DNA from: Chromatiales bacterium (ex Bugula neritina AB1)
Lineage (GTDB): Bacteria; Pseudomonadota; Gammaproteobacteria; Granulosicoccales; Granulosicoccaceae
NCBI GenBank assembly: GCA_001730015.1
Contig: MDLA01000080.1
Coordinates: forward strand, 1 to 64,000
DNA length: 64,000 nucleotides
Direction of reading: 5' to 3'
The notes beneath the pieces were generated by a model that did no database searches, had not been told where the DNA came from, and saw only the letters and a list, made by a program, of their open reading frames with translations. How positions within the stretch are numbered: the stretch's first letter is position 1; every line of letters begins with the position of its first letter. Shown piece after piece: positions 35,927 through 44,652 of this stretch. The position numbers were made by a program, and so were the translations under genes.

Positions 35927-37141
35927 ATGCAACCATTCGAAGGCATTCGCGTGCTCGACTTTACCCATGTACTGGCAGGTCCGTTCTGCACGTATCAGCT
36001 TGCTGTGCTGGGCGCTGAAGTGATCAAGGTTGAGTCACCGCATGAGCCCGACATGATGCGTGCGGAGTCGGCCAGTGAAGTGCTGCTTCGTCAACAGCGC
36101 GGCAGCCAGTATCTTTCGCAAAGCGCGAATAAAGCCAGTGTGGCCATAGATTTCCGTTCGCCGGAGGGGGCGAAAATACTTAGAAAGCTGGCGGGTAGCT
36201 GCGATGTGATCGTGGAGAATTTCAGGTCAGGCGTGCTGGCGCGTGCCGGTCTTGACTATGATTCACTTCGCGAGGCGAACCCGACATTGATCTACTGCTC
36301 GATGACCGGCTTCGGGCAGACAGGTCCGAAGGCCGGTCACCCGGCCTACGACAATGTGATACAGGCTTTTTCTGGTTTAATGGCGGCGACGGGCGATACG
36401 CAGACGGCACCTGTGCGTGTTGGGCCGCCGGTGCTTGATTACGGTACCGGTGCACAGGCGGCTTTTGCTATTGCCTCTGCATTGTTTCAGCGCAGCAGGA
36501 CCAGCACCGGGCAGTATATAGATGTCGCCATGCTCGACGCGGCGCTCATGCTGATGTCCAGCAATGTAGTCGATACACAGCTAAAGCAATCAGCGCCGCA
36601 ACCACCGGGTAACTCAAGTCTTTCGAATGCCGGTTACGCCTGCTTTGAAGCAAAGCAGGGGCTGATTATGATCGGTGCGTTTACCGCAAAGCAACTTGCA
36701 GATCTGTGGATGGTGCTGGATCAGCCGGAGCTGTCCGGCACGGCACTGACGCTGTCACGATCGCAGATTGAAAAACGCCTGACTCAGGACAGGCAACTGC
36801 TGTCGACGCTGCTGCTGGCGGAGACAGCGCAGGAGTGGGAGAACCGTCTGAACGATGCCGGCGTGCCCGCAGCCCGAGTCAGAACACTTGATGAAACACT
36901 GGCGCACCCGCAGGTCGGCTCTCGTGCCGTACTGCAGGAAGCGCCGGGTTTACCAGTACCACATGAACAACTGAAAGTGCCGGTGGCTGCTTTTTCCTAC
37001 GAGTATGGCGGGCCCGAAATTCAACACCATGGAGTAGCGCGTGGCACTCATACGCGAGAGGTTTTGCAGCAGCTGGGTATGGATGTGACAGAAATAGCGG
37101 CACTTGAAAAAGCCCGGGTGGTGGCATCGGCAGAGCATTGA
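35927..37141 (+). CDS. CaiB/BaiF (class III) CoA-transferase
   Basis: A 404-residue acyl-CoA transferase with a good ribosome site (AAAGGA). It starts with the family's IRVLDFTHVLAGPFCTYQLAVLGAEVIKVE; the catalytic Asp is D142 in PAYDNVIQAFSG. NPTLIYCSMTGFGQTGP and GVPAARVRTLDE are further hallmarks. It exchanges CoA between two carboxylic acids, the activation step in catabolism of many organic acids. The GST gene follows after 74 bases; no obvious substrate gene is linked. Confidence 0.92.
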   Translation: MQPFEGIRVLDFTHVLAGPFCTYQLAVLGAEVIKVESPHEPDMMRAESASEVLLRQQRGSQYLSQSANKASVAIDFRSPEGAKILRKLAGSCDVIVENFRSGVLARAGLDYDSLREANPTLIYCSMTGFGQTGPKAGHPAYDNVIQAFSGLMAATGDTQTAPVRVGPPVLDYGTGAQAAFAIASALFQRSRTSTGQYIDVAMLDAALMLMSSNVVDTQLKQSAPQPPGNSSLSNAGYACFEAKQGLIMIGAFTAKQLADLWMVLDQPELSGTALTLSRSQIEKRLTQDRQLLSTLLLAETAQEWENRLNDAGVPAARVRTLDETLAHPQVGSRAVLQEAPGLPVPHEQLKVPVAAFSYEYGGPEIQHHGVARGTHTREVLQQLGMDVTEIAALEKARVVASAEH

Positions 37142-37215
37142 AGGCGTGTGTAAAAACTGCAGCTTTTGTACACAGGTGATAGTATCAGTGGCTTCTACAC
37201 TTTTCGGAAAAGAAC

Positions 37216-37851
37216 GTGATCGATCTCTACAGCTGGACCACCCCGAACGGGCGTAAAGTATCCATAATGCTCGAGGAGTGCGGGCTTGAATATGAAACCC
37301 ATGCTATCGACATAACCACCAACAAAGATCAGTTTGAGCCGGCGTTTTTAAAGATAAGTCCGAATAATCGCATTCCGGCAATCGTTGATCGTGATACGGG
37401 TACCACGATGATGGAGTCCGGTGCAATTTTGTTGTATCTGGCAGAAAAAACGGGCAGATTTTTGTCCACCGAGCCTGCAACTCGCTGGAAGACTATTGAA
37501 TGGCTGATGTGGCAGATGGGCGGCCTTGGCCCTATGGCGGGTCAGACGCATCATTTCGTCAAGTTCAATCAGGGTAAGTCGGCCTATGCAGAAGAACGTT
37601 ATACAAAGGAAACCCGTCGGCTTTATGGCGTGCTTGATCGGCAACTGGCAGACAATGAGTATATAGCCGGTGATTATTCAATTGCCGATATGGCAACCTG
37701 GCCATGGATTTCCAGATTTGAATGGCAAACCATGGATCTTGATGAATTCGCTAATCTGAAACGGTGGTATATAGATATAGCCAATCGGGAAGCGGTACAG
37801 CGCGGCTACCATGTGCCAAAATTCACGATGGATATTCCGATGCCGTCGTAG
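37216..37851 (+). CDS. Nu-class (YfcG/YghU-like) glutathione S-transferase
   Basis: A 211-residue GST with start GTG 37216 behind GGAAAAG. The N-terminus IDLYSWTTPNGRKVSIMLEE contains the TPNG element of the E. coli YfcG/YghU group, whose members reduce disulfides with glutathione. NRIPAIVDRDTGTTMMESGAIL provides the cis-Pro and Glu/Ser glutathione contacts, and the C-terminal SIADMATWPWISR is usual. Confidence 0.9.
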   Translation: MIDLYSWTTPNGRKVSIMLEECGLEYETHAIDITTNKDQFEPAFLKISPNNRIPAIVDRDTGTTMMESGAILLYLAEKTGRFLSTEPATRWKTIEWLMWQMGGLGPMAGQTHHFVKFNQGKSAYAEERYTKETRRLYGVLDRQLADNEYIAGDYSIADMATWPWISRFEWQTMDLDEFANLKRWYIDIANREAVQRGYHVPKFTMDIPMPS

Positions 37852-37871
37852 CGCCCGTGCTTCTGGTGTGA

Positions 37872-37919
37872 CTTCCAGATGCTGTTGCTTCCAGATGCTG
37901 TTGCTTCCAGATGCTGTTG
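37872..37919. repeat. three perfect tandem copies of a 16-bp unit
   Basis: CTTCCAGATGCTGTTG three times without mismatch, followed by a broken fourth unit (CTTCGAGA). It lies 20 bases after the GST stop, between it and the convergent TSUP gene. There are no spacers, so it is a minisatellite and not a CRISPR array. Confidence 0.95.
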
Positions 37920-38002
37920 CTTCGAGAGGCTCAGGTTCGATCCAATAGAGCTTCTATCGCAGCTATAGGCAGCTGCCATGGAAAACCCGGATCGGGCAGG
38001 CG

Positions 38003-38605
38003 TCAGGTGGCAAACCATCGGCTGAGAAAATAAAGTGCGCCGATCACCATGACAACTTCCAGTAAAACGGTGTGCACCCTCAGGGAAGTTTTGCGTACAA
38101 TCTTTCTGCTTATATAGTGGCCGGGAAAGGTACAGATACCCATACCTATACCTATCGCAATGAGTTTTGGTGTTAAAAGTGGTGAAAAACCAAACGCGAT
38201 CGATTTGATCGTGTTGAGTAAAAAACCTTGCACAGCTAGCGTGGCAATTAAGGTTTCACCGATGACACCTGCGCCGAGAAGTACCGGGCCTAGAATTAAT
38301 CCGACGCCGAAACTTGCGCCGGATAGAAATCCGTATGGAACCGCCACAACTCCGATGGCCGAGCGGGGCATCGCGATTTTTCTGCCTTTCAGCAGCCGCC
38401 TGAGCGGAATAGTGATTAGCAGCAGAATGCCGAGAAATAAACCGACCGCCGCTTCCGACAGACTGACATAGGTAAATACGCCAATCAGTATAAACGGAAA
38501 TGCACAAGTGAAAAGCAGTGCGAACACTTTCCAGTCGACTGAGCGCCGAAACAACCAGGCCCTGGAGCCGTGTGAGATCACCATGGCAACGGATACCAGT
38601 GGCAC
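38003..38605 (-). CDS. TauE/SafE (TSUP) family permease, N-terminus without a standard start codon
   Basis: The track's frame starts at GTG 38605 with 200 residues and lacks the first TSUP helix. The same frame stays open upstream to a TGA at 38753-38755 and encodes TPLIILYLAIASLLTAVIHS and GGFAGALLLSIVIAPAIGLKL, the expected first helix and loop. That extension has no ATG, GTG or TTG. Either translation starts at ATC/ATT/CTG, or the start codon has been lost, or 38605 is used and the protein is short. The rest (ILLLITIPLRRLL, LSGASFGVGLILGPVLLGAGV) is regular TSUP, about seven helices. Confidence 0.75.
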   Translation of the reverse strand: MPLVSVAMVISHGSRAWLFRRSVDWKVFALLFTCAFPFILIGVFTYVSLSEAAVGLFLGILLLITIPLRRLLKGRKIAMPRSAIGVVAVPYGFLSGASFGVGLILGPVLLGAGVIGETLIATLAVQGFLLNTIKSIAFGFSPLLTPKLIAIGIGMGICTFPGHYISRKIVRKTSLRVHTVLLEVVMVIGALYFLSRWFAT

Positions 38606-38777
38606 GGTTAGTTTTAGACCAATAGCCGGCGCTATGACTATAGATAAAAGTAAGGCGCCGGCAAAGCCACCGATACTGTGTATTACAGCCGTTAGCAGTG
38701 AGGCAATTGCCAGGTAGAGAATAATAAGTGGTGTGATAGTGTTGATCCCGAATCAGCTGTTATCCTGGAAAGTGTTT

Positions 38778-39299
38778 CTAGAACGGCAGACACAGCTGCT
38801 GGCGGTTTTCCAGTTCCAGTAAAAAATTTTTCGTTGGCAGGCCTCCACCGAAGCCGGTTAACGTGCCGTCGCGGCCGATGACACGGTGGCAGGGGATTAT
38901 GATCGGGATCGGGTTTCGCCCATTTGCATTGCCGACAGCGCGCACCGCTTTGGGGTTATCAATGGCATTTGCTATTGAGCCATAGGAAACGGTTCTGCCA
39001 TAGGGTATATCGATCAGGGCTTGCCATACCTGCTGTTGGAATGCCGTTCCGACCGGTGCCAGTGGCAGATCAAATGTGGTGAGTTCGCGATCGAAGTACT
39101 GGTCCAGCTGAGCTGCAAGTGCGCGGAACGGTTTTGTGGATTCGCGCCACTTTTCATTCACCGAAACTTTTGTTCCCTGGCCTGCGGGAAAGGCGATGTG
39201 GGTGATTGCTTCATCGTTGCCGGCGCACAGCAGCTTGCCAACCGGAGATTCATACCAGCAGTAGCTGTCTGTTGTCGGGTTCAGTTGATCATCGATCAT
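38778..39299 (-). CDS. ogt: methylated-DNA--protein-cysteine methyltransferase
   Basis: A 173-residue suicide repair enzyme. The acceptor is Cys137 in IIIPCHRVIG; the DNA-binding helix is in TVSYGSIANAIDNPKAVRAVGNANGRNP, with the arginine finger. It transfers the methyl group from O6-methylguanine to itself. There is no Ada-type N-terminal zinc domain, so Ogt is the better name. It is divergent from the SDR gene at 39572. Confidence 0.93.
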   Translation of the reverse strand: MIDDQLNPTTDSYCWYESPVGKLLCAGNDEAITHIAFPAGQGTKVSVNEKWRESTKPFRALAAQLDQYFDRELTTFDLPLAPVGTAFQQQVWQALIDIPYGRTVSYGSIANAIDNPKAVRAVGNANGRNPIPIIIPCHRVIGRDGTLTGFGGGLPTKNFLLELENRQQLCLPF

Positions 39300-39571
39300 A
39301 GCGAATCTGGTGGTCGGTCGAGGTGGTTAATAAAGTTGCGTACAGGTGATTGCAGTTTTCAGGGCGGTGAGTCGCCATTGGTAATTCTGCGCACAATTTT
39401 GAGTTGTACGACATAACAAGGGGGATAGTAGAATACCGGGGTATTTTTTTAAACCGTACCGGGCATTAACAAATCAATAGATGTCTGGATGACAGCGCGT
39501 GGTAAATTTCCGGTGCCGTTACCGAACGCGTGTATTTTGTTGTGAAAATTTAATTGTAGAAGGATACTTTA

Positions 39572-40480
39572 ATGTCTATTTCCTATGTTGATCGTGTGGC
39601 GATTGTCACTGGCTCAGGCAGTGGCCTGGGTCGATCGCATGCGTTGCAGCTGGCGGCTCGGGGTGCGAAAGTTGTGGTCAATGATTTCGGCGGTAGCCGC
39701 GACGGCACCGGCGGTTCGGCCGGTGCTGCAGAGCAGGTGGTCAGCGAGATCAAGGCGGCCGGTGGTGAGGCTATTGCCAATTTTGCGAATGTTACCAGCG
39801 ACGCCGAAGTGCAGGCAATGGTAGAGCAGACCATGGATACCTGGGGTCGTGTGGATGTTCTGGTCAACAATGCGGGAATACTGCGCGATAAGTCGTTTGC
39901 CAAGCTGCAGGGTGACGATTGGCGGGCCGTTGTTGATGTTCATTTGAATGGTGCGGCCAATTGCAGTCGGGCTGTGTGGCCTGTTATGCGTGAGCAAAGC
40001 TATGGTCGTATTGTGATGACAACCTCTACATCCGGTATTTATGGAAACTTTGGTCAGGCAAACTACGGGGCGGCTAAAAGTGGCGTAGTGGGATTGATGA
40101 ATGTACTGCATATTGAGGGAGAAAAATACGATATCCGGGTTAACTGCCTGGCGCCGACTGCGGCTACCCGCATGACAGTAGACGTCATGTCTGAGGAAAT
40201 GCTGGAATCGCTGGCGCCGGAGCATGTGACACCGGCAGTCTTGTTTCTGGCTTCTGAGAACGGACCCAAGCGCACGGTTTTGCTGGCAGGTGCCGGTTGC
40301 TTTACCGTTGCAAAATTGATTGAGGCCGAAGGTATTTACCTCGAAGAGGAAAACAGAACACCCGAGCAAATAGCAGAGAAATTTTCACAAATGTGCGATC
40401 TGTCCAACGCACGGGAAATGATCACCGGTAGTGAGCACGTGGAGAAGATTCTCTCCATGGCCAGACAAAACAAGCACTAA
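39572..40480 (+). CDS. SDR of the (3R)-hydroxyacyl-CoA dehydrogenase (MFE-2-like) group
   Basis: A 302-residue SDR with a good ribosome site (AGAAGGA). The cofactor motif is TGSGSGLGRSHA (from about 14), then VVNDFGGSRDGTGGS, an insertion characteristic of the N-terminal domain of peroxisomal multifunctional enzyme 2 and its bacterial homologues. NNAGILRDKSF and the catalytic Tyr/Lys in ANYGAAKSG follow. It should oxidise (3R)-hydroxyacyl-CoA. Unlike MFE-2 it has no fused hydratase. The nitroreductase gene starts 22 bases later. Confidence 0.88.
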   Translation: MSISYVDRVAIVTGSGSGLGRSHALQLAARGAKVVVNDFGGSRDGTGGSAGAAEQVVSEIKAAGGEAIANFANVTSDAEVQAMVEQTMDTWGRVDVLVNNAGILRDKSFAKLQGDDWRAVVDVHLNGAANCSRAVWPVMREQSYGRIVMTTSTSGIYGNFGQANYGAAKSGVVGLMNVLHIEGEKYDIRVNCLAPTAATRMTVDVMSEEMLESLAPEHVTPAVLFLASENGPKRTVLLAGAGCFTVAKLIEAEGIYLEEENRTPEQIAEKFSQMCDLSNAREMITGSEHVEKILSMARQNKH

Positions 40481-40502
40481 GCTAAATTCTTAAGGACTAA
40501 CA

Positions 40503-41198
40503 ATGACCCACCCGGATTTATCTGGTTCTGCACAGACAGTTACCGATGCGGTTGTCACCCGACGATCACTGCGTGCCTTTACCGCGCAAGCCGTCGACGA
40601 TGACGTACTGAAGGCTATTTTCGTCAACGCAGCCCGCGCTCCCAGTGGCACCAATATGCAGCCCTGGCGTGTGCATATTCTGAAAAACGACGGATTGGCT
40701 AAGGTTAAAGCCAGCGTACTTGAAGCATATGATGCAGACGTGCCGTTTGAGGCGGAGGAGCCTTATTACCCGGATAAGTTCTTTGAACCCTATCTGAGTC
40801 GGCGGCGCAAAGTCGGCTGGGATCTCTACAGCCTCATGGGTATAGAAAGGGGCGATAAGCAGAAAATGAAGGCTCAGCATCGCCGCAACTTTGAATTCTT
40901 TGATGCTCCGGTCGGGGCCGTTTTCACGATTCACCGCGATCTGAATACGGGAAGCTGGCTGGACTACGGAATGTTTTTGCAAAATGTGATGCTGCTGGCC
41001 AGAGAAGCCGGCTTGCACACGTGCCCGCAAGCTGCATTCTGCGGATACCACAAAGCGATTCGAAGTGCGCTGCCGCTGGATCAGGTCGAGGTGGTTGTGT
41101 GCGGCATGACTATCGGCTATGCGGATCTGAACGCCATCGAAAATACACTGCAGACGGAACGTGCATCTTTTGAAGAGTTTGTGACGGTACACGGCTAA
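40503..41198 (+). CDS. nitroreductase family protein
   Basis: A 231-residue flavoprotein. The N-terminus RRSLRAFTAQAVDDDVLKAIF and RAPSGTNMQPWRVHIL bind FMN phosphate; GLHTCPQAAFCGYH and VVCGMTIGYAD complete the fold. It reduces nitroaromatics, quinones or similar compounds with NAD(P)H. Co-transcription with the upstream SDR is likely. Confidence 0.9.
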   Translation: MTHPDLSGSAQTVTDAVVTRRSLRAFTAQAVDDDVLKAIFVNAARAPSGTNMQPWRVHILKNDGLAKVKASVLEAYDADVPFEAEEPYYPDKFFEPYLSRRRKVGWDLYSLMGIERGDKQKMKAQHRRNFEFFDAPVGAVFTIHRDLNTGSWLDYGMFLQNVMLLAREAGLHTCPQAAFCGYHKAIRSALPLDQVEVVVCGMTIGYADLNAIENTLQTERASFEEFVTVHG

Positions 41199-41209
41199 TC
41201 GGGAAACCG

Positions 41210-41242
41210 GTCCGGGGGCTTGTCACCTGACCGGGCCCGGAC
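41210..41242 (+). terminator. possible hairpin after the nitroreductase gene
   Basis: GTCCGGG (41210-41216) pairs with CCCGGAC (41236-41242), 12 bases past the nitroreductase stop. No T-run follows, so termination is only a guess. Confidence 0.35.
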
Positions 41243-41380
41243 AGTCAGCGATTACCGTTTACCGGCGGTGCTGCCGGATTCTGAATGGCAGCCGTCGGTT
41301 GCTTAGCGGGTATAGCTTCAGACGCGAGAGTGCTTTGTGATAGATTGAGATTCTGGAAAATCATCTGGAACAACTCAGCT

Positions 41381-42853
41381 ATGAAGCGTACATTTTCGAT
41401 ACTTTTTGCGGTTTTCATGATCTGCTGCGGGTCTGCAAGCGCAGCCCGAACCGATCTTGTTCTCGGTATGCAGCTGGAGCCACCAAATCTTGATCCGACC
41501 GGCGCGGCCGCGGCAGCAATAGACGAAGTCGTGTACGCCAATATTTTTGAAGGCTTAACCCGTTTTGCATCGGATGGCAGCGTTATCCCCGCGCTGGCGA
41601 AGTCCTGGGAGATCTCCGCTGACGGCCTGACCTATACATTTGCTCTGCAATCCGGTGTTAAGTTCCACAACGGTAGCCTGTTCGATGCCACCGATGTGAA
41701 ATTTTCACTTGACCGTGCACGCTCGGAGAATTCCACCAACGCGCAGAAGCAGTTATTCAGCGGAATCACTGCGGTAGACGTAGTGGATTCAGAAACCGTT
41801 TCGCTGACACTCGACAAACCCAACGGTGCTTTGCTGTTCAATCTGGCGTGGGGAGACGCTATTGTATTATCACCTGATTCCTTTGATAAAGCGAAGACAG
41901 CTCCGGTGGGAACTGGTCCGTTTGTCTTTAGCCGATGGGTACAGGGCGATCGTATAGAGATTACTAAAAATCCGGATTACTGGGGTGAACCAGCAAAGCT
42001 GGATAAAGCGACGTTTAAATTTATATCTGAGCCGACAGCAGCGTTTGCTGCATTGATGGCGGGCGATGTTGATGTTTTTCCGGTGTTTCCTGCCCCTGAA
42101 AATCTGGCGCAGTTCGATGCCGATCCGCGTTTCACCGTTGTAGTGGGTTCAACAGAGGGGGAAACTATCCTATCTATAAACAATAAGCAACCACCGTTCG
42201 ATGATAGGCTGGTACGTAAAGCAGTGGCTCATGCGATTGATCGAGAGGCTATAGTTAATGGCGCAATGTTCGGTTACGGCACACCTATCGGTACCCATTT
42301 CGCGCCGCATAATCCAGCCTATGTCGATCTGACAGGAAACTCCAGCTACGACCCTGAGAAATCGAAGGCGTTGCTGATAGAGGCGGGATTGGCAAATGGT
42401 TTTACCACCACTTTGAAGTTGCCACCGCCGTCTTATGCACGCCGCGGCGGGGAAATTATCGCGGCGCAATTGCGTGCGGTTGGTATCAATGCCGAAATCA
42501 GCAATCTTGAGTGGGCGCAGTGGCTGGAGCAGGTGTTTCGTGGCAAAGATTTTGGACTGACTATTGTTTCCCATACCGAGCCGATGGATATAGGGATCTA
42601 TGCCAAGCCGGATTATTATTTCCAGTACGACAACGCCGATTTCCAGCAGTTGATTGCTGATCTGGATGCCGAAGCAGATGCTGATCAGCGTATGAAGATG
42701 ATGCGCCAGGCGCAGCAGATAATCTCTGAAGACTACGTTAACGGTTATTTGTTTCAGCTGGCGAAAACGGGGGTGGCGAATGCCGATATTGTCGGGCTGT
42801 GGGAAAATTCCCCGACCCAGGCCAATGACCTGACTGCGGTTCACTGGAAATAG
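41381..42853 (+). CDS. dipeptide/oligopeptide-type ABC importer substrate-binding protein (SBP family 5)
   Basis: Start ATG 41381 gives a clear signal peptide (MKRTFSILFAVFMICCGSASA); the track's 41285 adds an unrelated extension. The mature 470-residue protein has the family's EPPNLDPTGAAAAAIDEVVYANIFEGL, WEISADGLTYTFALQSGVKFHNG and KNPDYWG. The CC near the cleavage site could also be a lipobox variant, but a plain peptidase cut at ASA is more likely. It feeds the permeases and fused ATPase that follow; the solute could be a peptide, or another amphipathic compound. Confidence 0.9.
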   Translation: MKRTFSILFAVFMICCGSASAARTDLVLGMQLEPPNLDPTGAAAAAIDEVVYANIFEGLTRFASDGSVIPALAKSWEISADGLTYTFALQSGVKFHNGSLFDATDVKFSLDRARSENSTNAQKQLFSGITAVDVVDSETVSLTLDKPNGALLFNLAWGDAIVLSPDSFDKAKTAPVGTGPFVFSRWVQGDRIEITKNPDYWGEPAKLDKATFKFISEPTAAFAALMAGDVDVFPVFPAPENLAQFDADPRFTVVVGSTEGETILSINNKQPPFDDRLVRKAVAHAIDREAIVNGAMFGYGTPIGTHFAPHNPAYVDLTGNSSYDPEKSKALLIEAGLANGFTTTLKLPPPSYARRGGEIIAAQLRAVGINAEISNLEWAQWLEQVFRGKDFGLTIVSHTEPMDIGIYAKPDYYFQYDNADFQQLIADLDAEADADQRMKMMRQAQQIISEDYVNGYLFQLAKTGVANADIVGLWENSPTQANDLTAVHWK

Positions 42854-42881
42854 CCTGGCCGGGTAGACTCTGCACTAGCCT

Positions 42882-43826
42882 GTGCTTCGCTATATTCTGA
42901 AACGGTTATTGTCTCTGGCACTGACGCTGCTGGCAGCGAGCCTCATTGTATTTCTTTTTATTGAGGTGGTGCCGGGTGACCCTGCCAGCTATATGCTCGG
43001 TCTTAATGCGCAGCCGGAAACGGTTGCCGCACTGCGCCGGGAGCTGGGGTTAAACGAATCGAAGCCGGTGCGCTATATTAACTGGATCAGCGGCCTGTTC
43101 ACCGGTGACTTTGGTATTTCCTATACGTATCGCACATCGGTATCAGAGATGATTGCAGATCGAGCGGTGATCTCTCTGCCTCTGGCTTTATATGCGCTGG
43201 TGTTATCGACCCTGATCGCCTTTCCAGCCGGTGTTATTGCGGCTACCCGGCGCGGTTCAGGTGTCGATGTGTCTATCATGAGCTTTTCGCAGCTGGGGGT
43301 GGCAATACCGAACTTCTGGTTTGCGATGATTCTGGTCACTGTGTTTGCGATAAATCTGCGCTGGTTTTCAGCCGGCGGTTTCCCGGGTTGGGAGAGCGGT
43401 TTTTTCAGTGGTATGAAAGCACTGACTCTGCCTGCTATTGCGTTAGCGTTGCCACAGGCATCTATATTGGCGCGGGTTATGCGCTCGGCGCTTCTCGACA
43501 CCCTGGGTGAAGATTTCATTCGAACTGCCCGTGCCAAAGGTTTATCTGTGCGGCAGACACTCTGGCGACATGCGCTTCGCAATGCATTGATCCCAGTGCT
43601 GACAATTATCGGATTGCAGTTTTCGTTTCTATTGGCAGGCGCGATTATTATCGAGAATGTGTTTTTTCTTCCCGGACTGGGGCGACTTATTTTTCAGGCA
43701 ATATCGCAGCGTGATTTAATTGTTGTTGAAAGTGTCGTGATGTTATTGGTCTGTGCGGTTGTTGTGGTTACCTTTATCGTTGATGTTGCCTATGCGCTGG
43801 CAGATCCGCGATTGCGTTCTCGCTGA
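42882..43826 (+). CDS. DppB-type ABC permease
   Basis: A 314-residue inner-membrane permease with six helices. Start is GTG 42882; the first helix is LLSLALTLLAASLIVFLFIEVVPGDPA, the typical DppB opening with the VPGDPA element. The coupling loop TARAKGLSVRQTLWRHALRNALIP is intact. It pairs with the next gene, which begins one base beyond its stop region. Confidence 0.92.
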   Translation: MLRYILKRLLSLALTLLAASLIVFLFIEVVPGDPASYMLGLNAQPETVAALRRELGLNESKPVRYINWISGLFTGDFGISYTYRTSVSEMIADRAVISLPLALYALVLSTLIAFPAGVIAATRRGSGVDVSIMSFSQLGVAIPNFWFAMILVTVFAINLRWFSAGGFPGWESGFFSGMKALTLPAIALALPQASILARVMRSALLDTLGEDFIRTARAKGLSVRQTLWRHALRNALIPVLTIIGLQFSFLLAGAIIIENVFFLPGLGRLIFQAISQRDLIVVESVVMLLVCAVVVVTFIVDVAYALADPRLRSR

Positions 43827-43827
43827 T

Positions 43828-44652
43828 ATGCAAAGCCATCGTAATCTTGTTGCCGGTGCGGTACTGGCTCTGATTTTTTTTACAGCGGCGGTTGTATCGT
43901 TACTGTGGACACCATTTGATGTCGCTGAGCTCGATATAGCCAACAAGCTGAAGAAACCCGGTGATGCTGTGTACTGGTTTGGTACGGATCATTTCGGGCG
44001 CGATATCCTGTCGATGATCATGGTAGGTGCCAGAACCTCTCTGGCTGTCGCGCTGGTCGCGGTGGGCATCGGTATGCTGTGTGGTGTGCCTCTCGGATTA
44101 GCAGCAGCTGCAAGGCACGGCAGCTGGCTTGATGAATTTATCATGCGCAACAATGATCTGGTGTTTGCGTTTCCGGCGTTGCTGATTGCTGTCATGATTA
44201 CCGCTGTATTTGGTCCCGGTGCAGTGAACGCTATAATTGCTATCGGAATTTTTAATATTCCCGTGTTTGCCCGTTTGACTCGAGGCGCTGCTCTTAGTTT
44301 GTGGAAGCGGGATTTTATTCTAGCGGCAAGAGTCGCTGGAAAATCGGCACCGAGAATTTCGCTTGAGCATATTCTGCCGAATCTGCTCAATCTGCTGATT
44401 GTGCAGGGGACCATTCAATTTTCCCTCGGAATACTAGCCGAGGCGGGTCTTTCCTATGTCGGGCTGGGTGCGCAGCCACCGACCCCGAGTTGGGGTCGAA
44501 TGCTGGCGGAAAGCCAGACCATGATCAGCTTCGCACCGCATCTGGCGTTATTTCCGGGGCTTGCTATTGTTCTGACCGTATTAGGTTTGAATCTGTTTGG
44601 TGACGGACTCAGAGACTACTTTGATCCGCGGATCAGGCGCGGCAGTCGATGA
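43828..44652 (+). CDS. DppC-type ABC permease
   Basis: ATG 43828 lies one base after the DppB-type stop and gives 274 residues; the track's 43753 is inside the previous gene. Features: FGTDHFGRDILSMIMVGARTSL, the coupling loop LAARVAGKSAPRISLEHILPNLLN and AQPPTPSWGRMLAES. Six helices. Its stop overlaps the ATPase start (ATGA). Confidence 0.92.
   Translation: MQSHRNLVAGAVLALIFFTAAVVSLLWTPFDVAELDIANKLKKPGDAVYWFGTDHFGRDILSMIMVGARTSLAVALVAVGIGMLCGVPLGLAAAARHGSWLDEFIMRNNDLVFAFPALLIAVMITAVFGPGAVNAIIAIGIFNIPVFARLTRGAALSLWKRDFILAARVAGKSAPRISLEHILPNLLNLLIVQGTIQFSLGILAEAGLSYVGLGAQPPTPSWGRMLAESQTMISFAPHLALFPGLAIVLTVLGLNLFGDGLRDYFDPRIRRGSR

Noticed and set aside
37872-37919. Possible CRISPR array
   Set aside because: The copies are directly adjacent without spacers, only 16 bp long, and there are no cas genes.
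37930-37945. tRNA T-loop-like GGTTCGATCC
   Set aside because: The flanking bases cannot form a T-stem and no acceptor or anticodon arm is found around it.
39614-40369. 251-codon - strand ORF
   Set aside because: Antisense shadow of the hydroxyacyl-CoA-type SDR; composition is typical of a mirrored coding frame.
42170-42844. 224-codon - strand ORF
   Set aside because: Antisense to the clear peptide-binding protein gene, with no supporting features.
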